A DNA stretch of 7,687 bases from Zoogloea sp. Lineage in GTDB: Bacteria; Pseudomonadota; Gammaproteobacteria; Burkholderiales; Rhodocyclaceae. The position numbers were made by a program, and so were the translations under genes. Shown here piece by piece: positions 1 to 6,607 of the stretch. The number at the start of each line of letters is the position of its first letter. The stretch's first letter is position 1. The notes beneath the pieces were generated by a model. The model saw only the letters and a list, made by a program, of their open reading frames with translations, ran no database searches and had not been told where the DNA came from. The stretch is taken from contig JAEUNV010000068.1 in the NCBI GenBank assembly GCA_016790385.1, positions 1 to 7,687 of the forward strand, given 5' to 3'.

Positions 1-1593
1 CGCCCCCAGGACATCCCGCCATGTCTGACCGACGACCGCCGAGGCACGCCCCCCTGATGCCCACAGGACCACCGTGAAGCGATCCGAATAGCCGGCGCCG
101 ACGACTTCCCGTCCGTCGCTCCCATACTCACGATAGACCGACGGCAGCCCCCCGGCCTCCCGCTCGGAATCCACCAGGATTTCGCTGACGATGAAAGCGG
201 CTTCGGGCTTCAGCAGGCGCCGGGCTTGACGCTCCACGCCGGGAAGCAGTCGCGGCACAAGCCACTGCCCTCCGGACGGAAGGCTGCGATACAGGCCCGC
301 CAGAGTAACAAGGCCAAGCTCCGGCGTGCTGCCACGCGGCAGATCCACATCAGCCTGGCGCAGGCGTTCAGCCAGACTATCCCCCAGCATGCGTCCAACG
401 GACTGAGCCGGATCGGCCATCCCGCCAGCCAGCGCCTGCCGGACACTGACCCAGGTCCGATCATCGGGCACCGTCGGAGCATGGTTCGAGAGCGGCTCCT
501 CAATCAAACTCGCCGCGGTGATCAGACGTCGTTCCAGCGCCAGACCGTAGGCAAAGGGCTGCAACAGATTGCCCAGATTGCGTGTTGGGACAAGCATGTC
601 GGGATGGACACCATCCACTCCTCCCACGTAGGCCACAATATCGCCTGACGCGTTCTCCACCACCACCCCTGCGGCGGCCTCACTCAGGCCCGGGCGCTTC
701 AAGGCGCCAAGAAGGACGCGCTGGGCCTCCGCATCAAGGGTGCTGACCACCCGCTCACCCGCCTGGCGGAGCAGCAAACGCGCAGCGTGGGGAGCCAGAT
801 CCCAGCGGGGTGCGGCACTCGGTCGATCAAGACTGGCCGTGACAAGACGCTGGGCCGGAGCGCAGGCGGCGGGGGCATTCATCCGCTCGGCCAGTACGCA
901 GGCCCGGCGGGCCACGACCTCCGGCCGGGCATTGGGGCCGCGTAGCAGTACCGCCAGAACCAGTGCTTCGGGCCGCCCCAGCTCGCCAGGCCCTTTGCCG
1001 AAGAGCGCCCGCGATGCCGCGTGGACACCCTGAAGATCACCCCGGAAGGGCGCCAGGTTCAGATAGGCCTCAAGGATCTGCTCTTTTGTCCAGCGAGCCT
1101 CGAGCGCCTGGGCGGCGAGGGCCTGGTTCCACTTCTGGCCGAGGGAGCGACGTGGTGTGCCGTTGACACCCAGGGCCAGATCGGGGTCGAGCAGCCCCGC
1201 GAGCTGCATGGACAGAGTGGATGCCCCACGCTTGCGGTCGTACCACAGGTTGTGCCATAGCGAGCCGGCAAAGGCCCGCCAGTCCACCCCCGAATGCTCG
1301 AAGAAGCGCTTGTCCTCAGCCGCCAGCAGGGCCTCCTTGAGGGCCGGCGAAAGGCTGTCGAGGCTGATCCACTCCAGCCGCCGCACCTCCATATCAAGTC
1401 GCCGTTCTGCCAGGGGTGTGCCATCCCGCGAGAGCAGCACGGCTACCGACGGGCGGGCACCGGCCCTCACCTCGGCAAAACCCGGAATGGCGTGGGCCGC
1501 CAGGGCCGAGGGCGCGGCGAAAAGAAGCAGGGCCAGCGGTAAGAGTCGCCGGATCAGCAGAGCGCCCAAGAAGGAAATACGGATCGGGTACAT
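1..1593 (-). CDS. pbpC: PbpC-like peptidoglycan glycosyltransferase with degenerate transpeptidase domain (3' partial)
   Basis: The frame is open from ATG 1593 to the left edge (531 codons, no stop), so the C-terminus is missing. Residues 11-33 form a hydrophobic signal anchor, placing the enzyme at the periplasmic face of the inner membrane, where GT51 enzymes polymerise lipid II. The GT51 domain spans about 75-240: EDKRFFEHSG at 93-102 (catalytic Glu93), GASTLSMQ at 123-130, Arg149/Lys154, KEQILEAYLN at 170-179 and AAS..LFGK at 192-200. The site of the second GT51 glutamate is Gln157; I recall Gln there in E. coli PbpC too. From about 280 the protein follows the PbpC transpeptidase fold (TLDAEAQ 285-291, QPFAYGLALE 345-354), but SxxK reads N342-L-L-Q345, and SxN and KTG are absent. 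It is therefore probably a glycosyltransferase only. It lies 46 nt after cca on the same strand, likely co-transcribed. No clear Shine-Dalgarno precedes ATG 1593, but no better in-frame start exists. Confidence 0.88.
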   Translation of the reverse strand, partial: MYPIRISFLGALLIRRLLPLALLLFAAPSALAAHAIPGFAEVRAGARPSVAVLLSRDGTPLAERRLDMEVRRLEWISLDSLSPALKEALLAAEDKRFFEHSGVDWRAFAGSLWHNLWYDRKRGASTLSMQLAGLLDPDLALGVNGTPRRSLGQKWNQALAAQALEARWTKEQILEAYLNLAPFRGDLQGVHAASRALFGKGPGELGRPEALVLAVLLRGPNARPEVVARRACVLAERMNAPAACAPAQRLVTASLDRPSAAPRWDLAPHAARLLLRQAGERVVSTLDAEAQRVLLGALKRPGLSEAAAGVVVENASGDIVAYVGGVDGVHPDMLVPTRNLGNLLQPFAYGLALERRLITAASLIEEPLSNHAPTVPDDRTWVSVRQALAGGMADPAQSVGRMLGDSLAERLRQADVDLPRGSTPELGLVTLAGLYRSLPSGGQWLVPRLLPGVERQARRLLKPEAAFIVSEILVDSEREAGGLPSVYREYGSDGREVVGAGYSDRFTVVLWASGGRASAVVGQTWRDVLGA

Positions 1594-1601
1594 GGGTGGC
1601 C

Positions 1602-1614
1602 GGCATTGTATGCC
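1602..1614. repeat. Short inverted repeat in the cca-pbpC gap
   Basis: GGCAT-TGT-ATGCC is a perfect 5-bp stem with a 3-nt loop. It lies between the cca stop (1640) and the pbpC start (1593), just upstream of the pbpC ATG, where a Shine-Dalgarno is not obvious. It could shape initiation on the pbpC message. It has no U-tract, so it is not a convincing terminator, and a stem this short may be chance. Confidence 0.25.
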
Positions 1615-1639
1615 CCATCCCCCCCGGCCGAATGTGGGA

Positions 1640-2908
1640 TTACTGACGCTCCCCGCCGGTAAAAGTGTCAATCTTCGTAACCCCGTCAGAAGACGCGGCA
1701 CCCAGCGCCCTCACTGCCGCCACGCGCGCCTGATGAACGGCTGCCGGGATACGCGATTTGTCTTCGAGGCCACGGGCGACAGCCCCGGCATCGACCTGGC
1801 GCACCGCTTGCAGCGCTGCAAGCAGACGTGCCTGTTGAGGATAGGGGCGCTTTCCCGCCTCTCCCCCACGCCCCCGATGATCGCAAGCGCAGGCGGCCAG
1901 CATGGCCTCGAACCGCTCCGGCCGGCGCAGGCCGTCGCAGCGTTCGATGAGCTTCACGACAGTCTCCGGACGCAGTTGCAGGGCCTGGTGGACGATGCCA
2001 TGTTCGCGGGCCGTCATCACCGCCAGATCCCGACAGTCGGCGGGGCACTTCAAACGTTCGCACACCCGCCGCGCGAGGCGCTCGCTGGCCGCCTCGTGGC
2101 CGTAGTGGTGCGGCAGGATGTGCGCAGGCGTCAGGCTCTTGCCCAGATCATGGAGGAGGCAGGCCAGACGCACGGCCAGCGGCTGGCAGGAGGCGGCCGC
2201 TTCGTCGAGCACGAGCAACTGATGCACGCCGGTATCGATCTCAGGATGGTAGCGGGCGGGCTGGGGAATGCCGAACAGGCTGTCCAGCTCTGGCAGGATG
2301 CGCTCCAGCGCACCGCAGTCCCGCAACACCTCGATCATGCGTGAGGGCCTGACCTCCATCAGTCCTTGGGCCAGCTCCTGCCAGACCCGCTCGGGCACGA
2401 GAGCGTCCACCTCACCCGCAGCCACCATGGCCTGCATCAGCCGAAGGGTTTCCGGCGCCACCCGGAAATCGGCGAAGCGCGCGGCAAAGCGTGCCATCCG
2501 CAGGATGCGCACCGGATCCTCGGCAAAGGCCGGACTGACATGGCGAAAGATCCGCGCCCGCAGATCGGCCTGACCGCCATGGGGGTCGACGAGCACACCG
2601 TCACCCCCTCGGGCCATGGCGTTGATCGTGAGATCTCGCCGGGCCAGATCCTCTTCCAGGGTCACCGCCGGGTCGGTGTGAAAGACGAAGCCGGCGTAGC
2701 CGGGCGCCGTCTTCCGCTCGGTACGCGCAAGGGCATACTCTTCATGGGTCAGGGGATGAAGGAAGACCGGAAAATCCTTCCCCACCGGACGATACCCCTG
2801 GGCTAGCAGGGCTTCGGGGGTGGCACCGACGACCACCCAGTCCCGGTCCTTCACCGGCAGACCAAGGAGTTCGTCGCGAATGGCGCCGCCGACGCAGAAT
2901 ATCTTCAT
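1640..2908 (-). CDS. cca: Multifunctional CCA protein (tRNA nucleotidyltransferase with HD domain)
   Basis: This enzyme adds or repairs the 3'-terminal CCA of tRNAs from CTP and ATP in the cytoplasm. The bacterial type with an HD domain also has phosphohydrolase/phosphodiesterase activities. The 422-aa product matches the E. coli enzyme (412 aa) along its length. Visible motifs are the nucleotidyltransferase signature GGAIRD (7-12), metal-binding Asp21 and Asp23 in KDRDW, EEYALARTERK (56-66), RRDLTINAMA (90-99), RILRMARFAAR (134-144) and the HD motif His253-Asp254 in LLHDLGK. About 20 C-terminal residues after 402 look non-conserved. An ATG 33 nt upstream (2941) would add 11 residues, but conservation begins at MKIFCVGGAIRD, so 2908 is preferred. 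Its ATG overlaps the stop of the upstream SDR gene (ATGA), suggesting translational coupling. The stop is TAA. Confidence 0.97.
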   Translation of the reverse strand: MKIFCVGGAIRDELLGLPVKDRDWVVVGATPEALLAQGYRPVGKDFPVFLHPLTHEEYALARTERKTAPGYAGFVFHTDPAVTLEEDLARRDLTINAMARGGDGVLVDPHGGQADLRARIFRHVSPAFAEDPVRILRMARFAARFADFRVAPETLRLMQAMVAAGEVDALVPERVWQELAQGLMEVRPSRMIEVLRDCGALERILPELDSLFGIPQPARYHPEIDTGVHQLLVLDEAAASCQPLAVRLACLLHDLGKSLTPAHILPHHYGHEAASERLARRVCERLKCPADCRDLAVMTAREHGIVHQALQLRPETVVKLIERCDGLRRPERFEAMLAACACDHRGRGGEAGKRPYPQQARLLAALQAVRQVDAGAVARGLEDKSRIPAAVHQARVAAVRALGAASSDGVTKIDTFTGGERQ

Positions 2909-3861
2909 GGGCGGTGGAGCTGAAAAGCCGTGTATCGGCAACGTTTATTGGACTTGCCAAGGTACATGGGGGCGATCACCTCAAGCGGGGTGGGCACGCG
3001 CCCCCAGGGCTGCGGGGGGCCGTCGCTGACATTGGGCGCACGCATCGAGCGCACATTGTCGCGGCTCATCAGCGGCCCCGGCAGCATTTCGAGAAGACCC
3101 GCCTGGAGCATGGCAAGCCCCTCGGGCAAGGGAATGACGGGGCGGGGGCAGCCGGTCAGATCACCCACGTACTCGACCAGCTCCTGGAGGGAGTACCGGG
3201 TGGGACCGGCCATGTCGAAGGTCTGGCCGGCCGCATCACTGCGCAGGAAGGCTTCGGCGATCACGTCCGCCACATCCCCCACGTAAACCGGCTGAAAGCG
3301 CGCGCCCGCACCGCCCAACGGCAGCACCGGAAAGCGCCTGAGCAGACCGGCGAAAAGATTGAGGAAGCTGTCGCCGGGCCCGAAGATCACGGACGGACGC
3401 AGGATGGTCCATGCCACATCCGGTGCTGCCGCACGAATCTCCGCCTCGCCCGCGGCCTTCGAGCGTTGATACTCGGACGGCGCATCGGCACTGGCCCCCA
3501 GCGCGCTGACATGCACGATGCGCTGCACGCCGGCCTGACGAGCCGCCGCGACCAGGCGTTTCGGCAACTCGACGTGAGCCCGGGCAAAATCCGGACCAAA
3601 GGGCGAACCGGAACGTGAATGGAGCACGCCCACCAGATTCACCACCGCATCCATGCCGGTCATCAGCGTGGCCAGGGTGGGTGGGTCGAAAAGATCGGCT
3701 TCACGCACATCCACCATCGGCAGCGGCAGCAGATGGCGGGCACGCTCGCGGTGCCGGGTGGGAATGACCAGCCGGCAGCCATCAGCCGTCAGGCGCTCGG
3801 CAAGGGCGGTGCCGACGAAGCCGCTGCCTCCGATGATGAGAACATTGCGGATGGGGGTCAT
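2905..3861 (-). CDS. NDUFA9-like NAD(P)-binding atypical SDR protein
   Basis: This 318-aa protein belongs to the atypical short-chain dehydrogenase/epimerase group that includes complex I subunit NDUFA9, and bacterial members are usually annotated that way. The N-terminal Rossmann fold has GGSGFVG (11-17, the GxxGxxG dinucleotide loop). VVNLVGVL (73-80) follows beta-4, VSALGA (118-123) the serine strand, and Tyr131-xxx-Lys135 the SDR catalytic pair. RPSVIFGPGD (155-164) is the extended-SDR proline turn. Substrate and partner cannot be read from the sequence, and a true complex I role in bacteria is not implied. An in-frame ATG at 3912 would add 17 residues, but 3861 has AGGAGA six bases upstream and the fold starts directly after it. 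It follows slt by 69 nt and overlaps cca by 4 nt, so it is probably part of the same transcript. Confidence 0.9.
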   Translation of the reverse strand: MTPIRNVLIIGGSGFVGTALAERLTADGCRLVIPTRHRERARHLLPLPMVDVREADLFDPPTLATLMTGMDAVVNLVGVLHSRSGSPFGPDFARAHVELPKRLVAAARQAGVQRIVHVSALGASADAPSEYQRSKAAGEAEIRAAAPDVAWTILRPSVIFGPGDSFLNLFAGLLRRFPVLPLGGAGARFQPVYVGDVADVIAEAFLRSDAAGQTFDMAGPTRYSLQELVEYVGDLTGCPRPVIPLPEGLAMLQAGLLEMLPGPLMSRDNVRSMRAPNVSDGPPQPWGRVPTPLEVIAPMYLGKSNKRCRYTAFQLHRP

Positions 3862-3866
3862 GACTG

Positions 3867-3872
3867 TCTCCT
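3867..3872 (-). promoter_or_regulatory. Ribosome binding site fixing the SDR gene start
   Basis: On the minus strand AGGAGA ends five bases before ATG 3861. This strong Shine-Dalgarno decides in favour of 3861 over the longer ATG at 3912. Confidence 0.8.
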
Positions 3873-3930
3873 GGGTTGCGCCACGTTGACAGATCAGAAC
3901 CGAAGCAAACAATTCCCTGACGGGCCGATC

Positions 3931-5898
3931 TTATTCGAGCCCAGCCCCTGGCGCGGGGCTTCCCATGTCGCCACCGACCGCGCCGTTGCTGGCTGCAATC
4001 GTGCCGAGCCGACTCTTCAGGGTGGGAGAGCGTCCTTCCAGGAGGGTGCTGTAAACCACGGCGTTCGCCATCACCTTCTTCACATAGTCGCGGGTTTCAC
4101 CGAAGGGGATGGTCTCGGCATAGATCGCTCCCTCGAGGGGCTTCACGTCCTTCCAGCGCTTGGCGCGCCCCGGGCCGGCATTGTAGGCGGCAGAGGCCAG
4201 CACCGGGTGATTGTCGAGGCCCTCAAGGACCATCCGCATGTAGGTGGTACCGAACATCACATTGGTATCGGGATCCCGCAGCCAGCCGACGTTGTAACCC
4301 TTCATGCCGAGCTTGCCGGCAATCCACTGGCCGGTAGTCGGCATGATCTGCATCAGCCCCTGGGCACCGACGCCCGAGCGGGCCGAGGTGACAAAACGAC
4401 TCTCCTGGCGCATCAGGCCGTATACCCAGCCAGTGTCGAGGTCGCGGCTGCGCGCATTGGGTTCGATGCGCTCCCGGTAGGGGGCCAGATAGCGCAGGCT
4501 GTAGTCATGCTCATTGCGTGTCCGGTCGGCCGCATTGATGGCCCGGTCATAAATGCCGAGTTGCTGGGCGAACTGGGCTGCGGCCAGGAGGAAGCGGTCA
4601 TCCCGGTTGCGCAGGGTCCAGTTCCATTCCCGCGTGCCTTCGGTACGCATGTCGAGACGGAAGAGGGCCACAGCGCGCTGCACACCGGGGGTCTGACGCA
4701 CCCGCTGAGCCTCGTCCTCGCTGATGCTGCGGGCCTTGTCAGGCAGTCGGAAACTGCGCCCCAGCTCCTCGTCCGACAGGATGCTGTAGAAGGTGGGGTG
4801 CCCGGCCAGACGCTCGAACGCCTGTCGGGCCGCGTCTTTGTTGCCCAGCGCCTGCTCGGCTCGACCCTGCCAGTATGTCCAGTCCGGCAGATCCCGCTGG
4901 GCCACCGGCATGGCCTCGACAGCCAACTTGACGGCTCGCCAGTCGCCGGCGCGTAGTGCGGCACGCACCCGCCAGGCGGCCTGCTCGTCGGACATCGGCG
5001 TATCTCCGGCGGCTTTGAACCAGGCATGGGCCTCGGGAAGCAGCTTGGTGGCGCCTTGCCACGCAATCTGACCAAGAGCATAGGCGCGCTCCGCGGCTGA
5101 AAAACGCTCGTCGATGCGGGCATAGCGCAGGTAAGCCCCCATCGGGTCGTCCCGCGACAGGCGCGCTAGGGCGATAAGGGCCAGCTCGCGCCCCTGGCGG
5201 CTGGCGGCAAAGTTGATGGGCTGACGGTCAAGCCAGGTGGAGGGGTTGGTGCTGGCCTTTTCCAGGTCCGACGGCCCCAGCGCCTGCTCGGCCGGCAGCC
5301 AGCTCGCCACCGCACGCGCCCCACTGAGACGCTTGGCCTCCATGAGACGCCGGATACGCATCCACATGTCGTCCGGCGTCACCAGCCCCTCACTGGCAAG
5401 CGCCTGGAGCAGCGGAACACAGCTCTCCGGCGTGTCCACCAGCGAGAACCACAGCGGCCGCACCTCGCCCAGCACCGCCGGATCAGCGTTTTGCCGGCGA
5501 GCCTGATGGTGGTAGCAACGCATTTCCTGGTCGGGCTGCTCCAGGCGAGAAAATTCGGCCATGAAACTGCCCCACTCGCCCCGCTTGCCCAGGCTGCGCA
5601 GCCACTCACCCCGCAGCTTCTCGGCGAGCCAGCTACCCGCATTGCGTTCGAGAAAATCCTGGATGCGGGCGGGGTCGAAATCAGGGCTCGGGCGCGAGAT
5701 CAGGTTCGACAAGGCCCAGTACTCGGGATAGGGATCAAGCACGTGGCCGGTGGCCGGCGCGTTGATCGCCAGCCGGTTGCGATCGCCACTGCGCGCTGCG
5801 TCCCGGGCAAGGAGGATGCGCTCGTCGCCCGGATCACCGCCGGCCGGCATGGCCACCCACAAAAATGCCGCCAACACGGCCCACGCGCTATTCTTCAT
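3931..5898 (-). CDS. slt: Soluble lytic murein transglycosylase (Slt70 type)
   Basis: This periplasmic enzyme cleaves the MurNAc-GlcNAc bond of peptidoglycan, forming 1,6-anhydromuropeptides. The 655-aa precursor is close to E. coli Slt70 (645 aa). A signal peptide occupies about residues 1-21 (MKNSAWAVLAAFLWVAMPA, then GG). A long alpha-helical superhelix follows to about 460, with repeat-like helices such as AYALGQIAWQG and DWTYWQGRAEQALG. The catalytic domain spans about 480-640: RQESRF with catalytic Glu499, GLMQIMP (514-520) and AAYNAGPGRAKRW (570-582). The minus-strand frame stays open 122 codons further upstream, to an ATG at 6264, but that part is antisense to the cyclo-ligase and precedes the signal peptide, so 5898 is preferred. 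The Shine-Dalgarno is weak (GGGACGAAAG region). It is the first gene of the probable four-gene operon and diverges from the cyclo-ligase gene. Confidence 0.96.
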   Translation of the reverse strand: MKNSAWAVLAAFLWVAMPAGGDPGDERILLARDAARSGDRNRLAINAPATGHVLDPYPEYWALSNLISRPSPDFDPARIQDFLERNAGSWLAEKLRGEWLRSLGKRGEWGSFMAEFSRLEQPDQEMRCYHHQARRQNADPAVLGEVRPLWFSLVDTPESCVPLLQALASEGLVTPDDMWMRIRRLMEAKRLSGARAVASWLPAEQALGPSDLEKASTNPSTWLDRQPINFAASRQGRELALIALARLSRDDPMGAYLRYARIDERFSAAERAYALGQIAWQGATKLLPEAHAWFKAAGDTPMSDEQAAWRVRAALRAGDWRAVKLAVEAMPVAQRDLPDWTYWQGRAEQALGNKDAARQAFERLAGHPTFYSILSDEELGRSFRLPDKARSISEDEAQRVRQTPGVQRAVALFRLDMRTEGTREWNWTLRNRDDRFLLAAAQFAQQLGIYDRAINAADRTRNEHDYSLRYLAPYRERIEPNARSRDLDTGWVYGLMRQESRFVTSARSGVGAQGLMQIMPTTGQWIAGKLGMKGYNVGWLRDPDTNVMFGTTYMRMVLEGLDNHPVLASAAYNAGPGRAKRWKDVKPLEGAIYAETIPFGETRDYVKKVMANAVVYSTLLEGRSPTLKSRLGTIAASNGAVGGDMGSPAPGAGLE

Positions 5899-5935
5899 CA
5901 ACTTTCGTCCCGCCAAAATGCCGTCGGAGAATAGC
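5887..5935. repeat. 8-bp inverted repeat spanning the slt/cyclo-ligase divergent starts
   Basis: GCTATTCT (5887-5894) and AGAATAGC (5928-5935) are perfect inverted copies 33 nt apart. Each arm contains TATTCT, a 4/6 match to a sigma-70 -10 hexamer on its own strand. The left arm lies in the first codons of slt. The right arm overlaps the cyclo-ligase ribosome binding site. It may be a binding site for a dimeric regulator, a pair of facing promoter elements, or chance. Confidence 0.35.
5926..5930 (+). promoter_or_regulatory. Ribosome binding site favouring the GTG start of the cyclo-ligase
   Basis: GGAGA ends eight bases before GTG 5939. The alternative ATG at 5918 is preceded by CGTCCCGCCAAA, with no purine-rich Shine-Dalgarno, so the GTG is preferred. 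Confidence 0.6.
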
Positions 5936-5936
5936 A
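5928..5936 (-). promoter_or_regulatory. Possible extended -10 element for slt
   Basis: Read on the minus strand this is TGC-TATTCT, an extended -10-like element about 30 nt upstream of the slt ATG. No recognisable -35 sits 16-18 nt further upstream, so this is only a candidate. Confidence 0.25.
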
Positions 5937-5938
5937 CA

Positions 5939-6607
5939 GTGAACACCTCAGACTCCCCCGCCGGGAGCGATATTGCTGCACTGCGAAAAGCCTTGCGCCA
6001 GCGGGCCATCGCGGCCCGCGAGGCCATGCCCGACAACACGCGGGCCGCACTCACCGCGCGCATCGAAACGCAGCTGGACGTTCTACTGGAGCGCCTGGCC
6101 CCGCAGACCCTGGCCTTTTGCTGGCCGTGGCGTGGAGAAGTCGATCTGGTGGCCTGGGTTGGCCGCTGGCTGGCCGCCGATCCGGCGCGGCAGGCCGCCC
6201 TGCCGGAAGTCACGGGGCCGGCGGAGCCGATGGGGTTTCGACGCTGGCAACCGGGCGAGGCCATGGCAAGCGACCGTCACGGCATTCCCGTGCCAATGGA
6301 CGGCACCCGGATCGCGCCGGACGTGATCCTGATTCCCCTCAATGCGTTTGATGCCGCGGGCTACCGGCTTGGCTACGGGGGAGGCTACTTCGACCGCACC
6401 CTGGCCGCCCTCGCCCCGCGCCCCCTATGTGTTGGCGTGGCCTTTGAACTGGCGCGGACCGACTCAACCCACCCCCAAGCCCACGACCTGCCCATGGACT
6501 GGATCGTCACCGAATCGGGCACGCACCCGGCCGGCTCGCAGACAGCGGTCAGCGGCCGACCGGCCGCACCCCTTGCAGGGGGCTGCCCAGAATGGCCGCC
6601 CGGATGA
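5939..6607 (+). CDS. 5-formyltetrahydrofolate cyclo-ligase (5,10-methenyl-THF synthetase)
   Basis: This cytoplasmic enzyme uses ATP to convert 5-formyl-THF to 5,10-methenyl-THF, returning it to one-carbon metabolism (YgfA/FAU1/MTHFS family). From GTG 5939 the product is 222 aa. Family features are the N-terminal basic helix ALRKALRQRAIAAREAM (14-30), WPWRGEVDL (62-70), and the signature IPLNAFDAAGYRLGYGGGYFDR (132-153), which holds the nucleotide-binding glycines and Asp138. A late motif, HDLPMDWIVTE, lies at 182-192. The family core ends near 193. The last 30 residues are Pro/Gly/Ala-rich and look unrelated, and their final 19 codons are antisense to the end of oxyR. The start is GTG 5939 (good Shine-Dalgarno) or ATG 5918 (seven more residues, no Shine-Dalgarno). 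The gene is single, divergent from slt and convergent with oxyR. Confidence 0.93.
   Translation: MNTSDSPAGSDIAALRKALRQRAIAAREAMPDNTRAALTARIETQLDVLLERLAPQTLAFCWPWRGEVDLVAWVGRWLAADPARQAALPEVTGPAEPMGFRRWQPGEAMASDRHGIPVPMDGTRIAPDVILIPLNAFDAAGYRLGYGGGYFDRTLAALAPRPLCVGVAFELARTDSTHPQAHDLPMDWIVTESGTHPAGSQTAVSGRPAAPLAGGCPEWPPG

Noticed and set aside
1..1593. Calling the PbpC-like gene a pseudogene because of its lost transpeptidase motifs
   Set aside because: There is no frameshift or internal stop in 531 codons, and the glycosyltransferase motifs are intact. Loss of one activity does not show loss of the gene.
1157..2344. 395-codon plus-strand open frame
   Set aside because: It is antisense to the well-supported cca and pbpC genes, has no recognisable domain, and is explained by strong third-position GC bias.
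2909..2941. Longer cca start at 2941
   Set aside because: Family conservation begins at the ATG of 2908. The 11 extra residues fall inside the SDR gene.
2914..3618. 234-codon plus-strand open frame
   Set aside because: It is an antisense shadow of the SDR gene.
3862..3930. Internal promoter between slt and the SDR gene
   Set aside because: A TTGTTT-like hexamer is present but no -10 at 16-18 nt. Read-through from slt is simpler.
3619..4956. 445-codon plus-strand open frame
   Set aside because: It lies opposite slt and the SDR gene. Its low-complexity His/Gly-rich translation is typical of an antisense shadow.
5899..6264. 122-residue N-terminal extension of slt
   Set aside because: The extension is antisense to the cyclo-ligase, rich in Arg/Ser/Ala, and sits before a clear signal peptide that begins at 5898.
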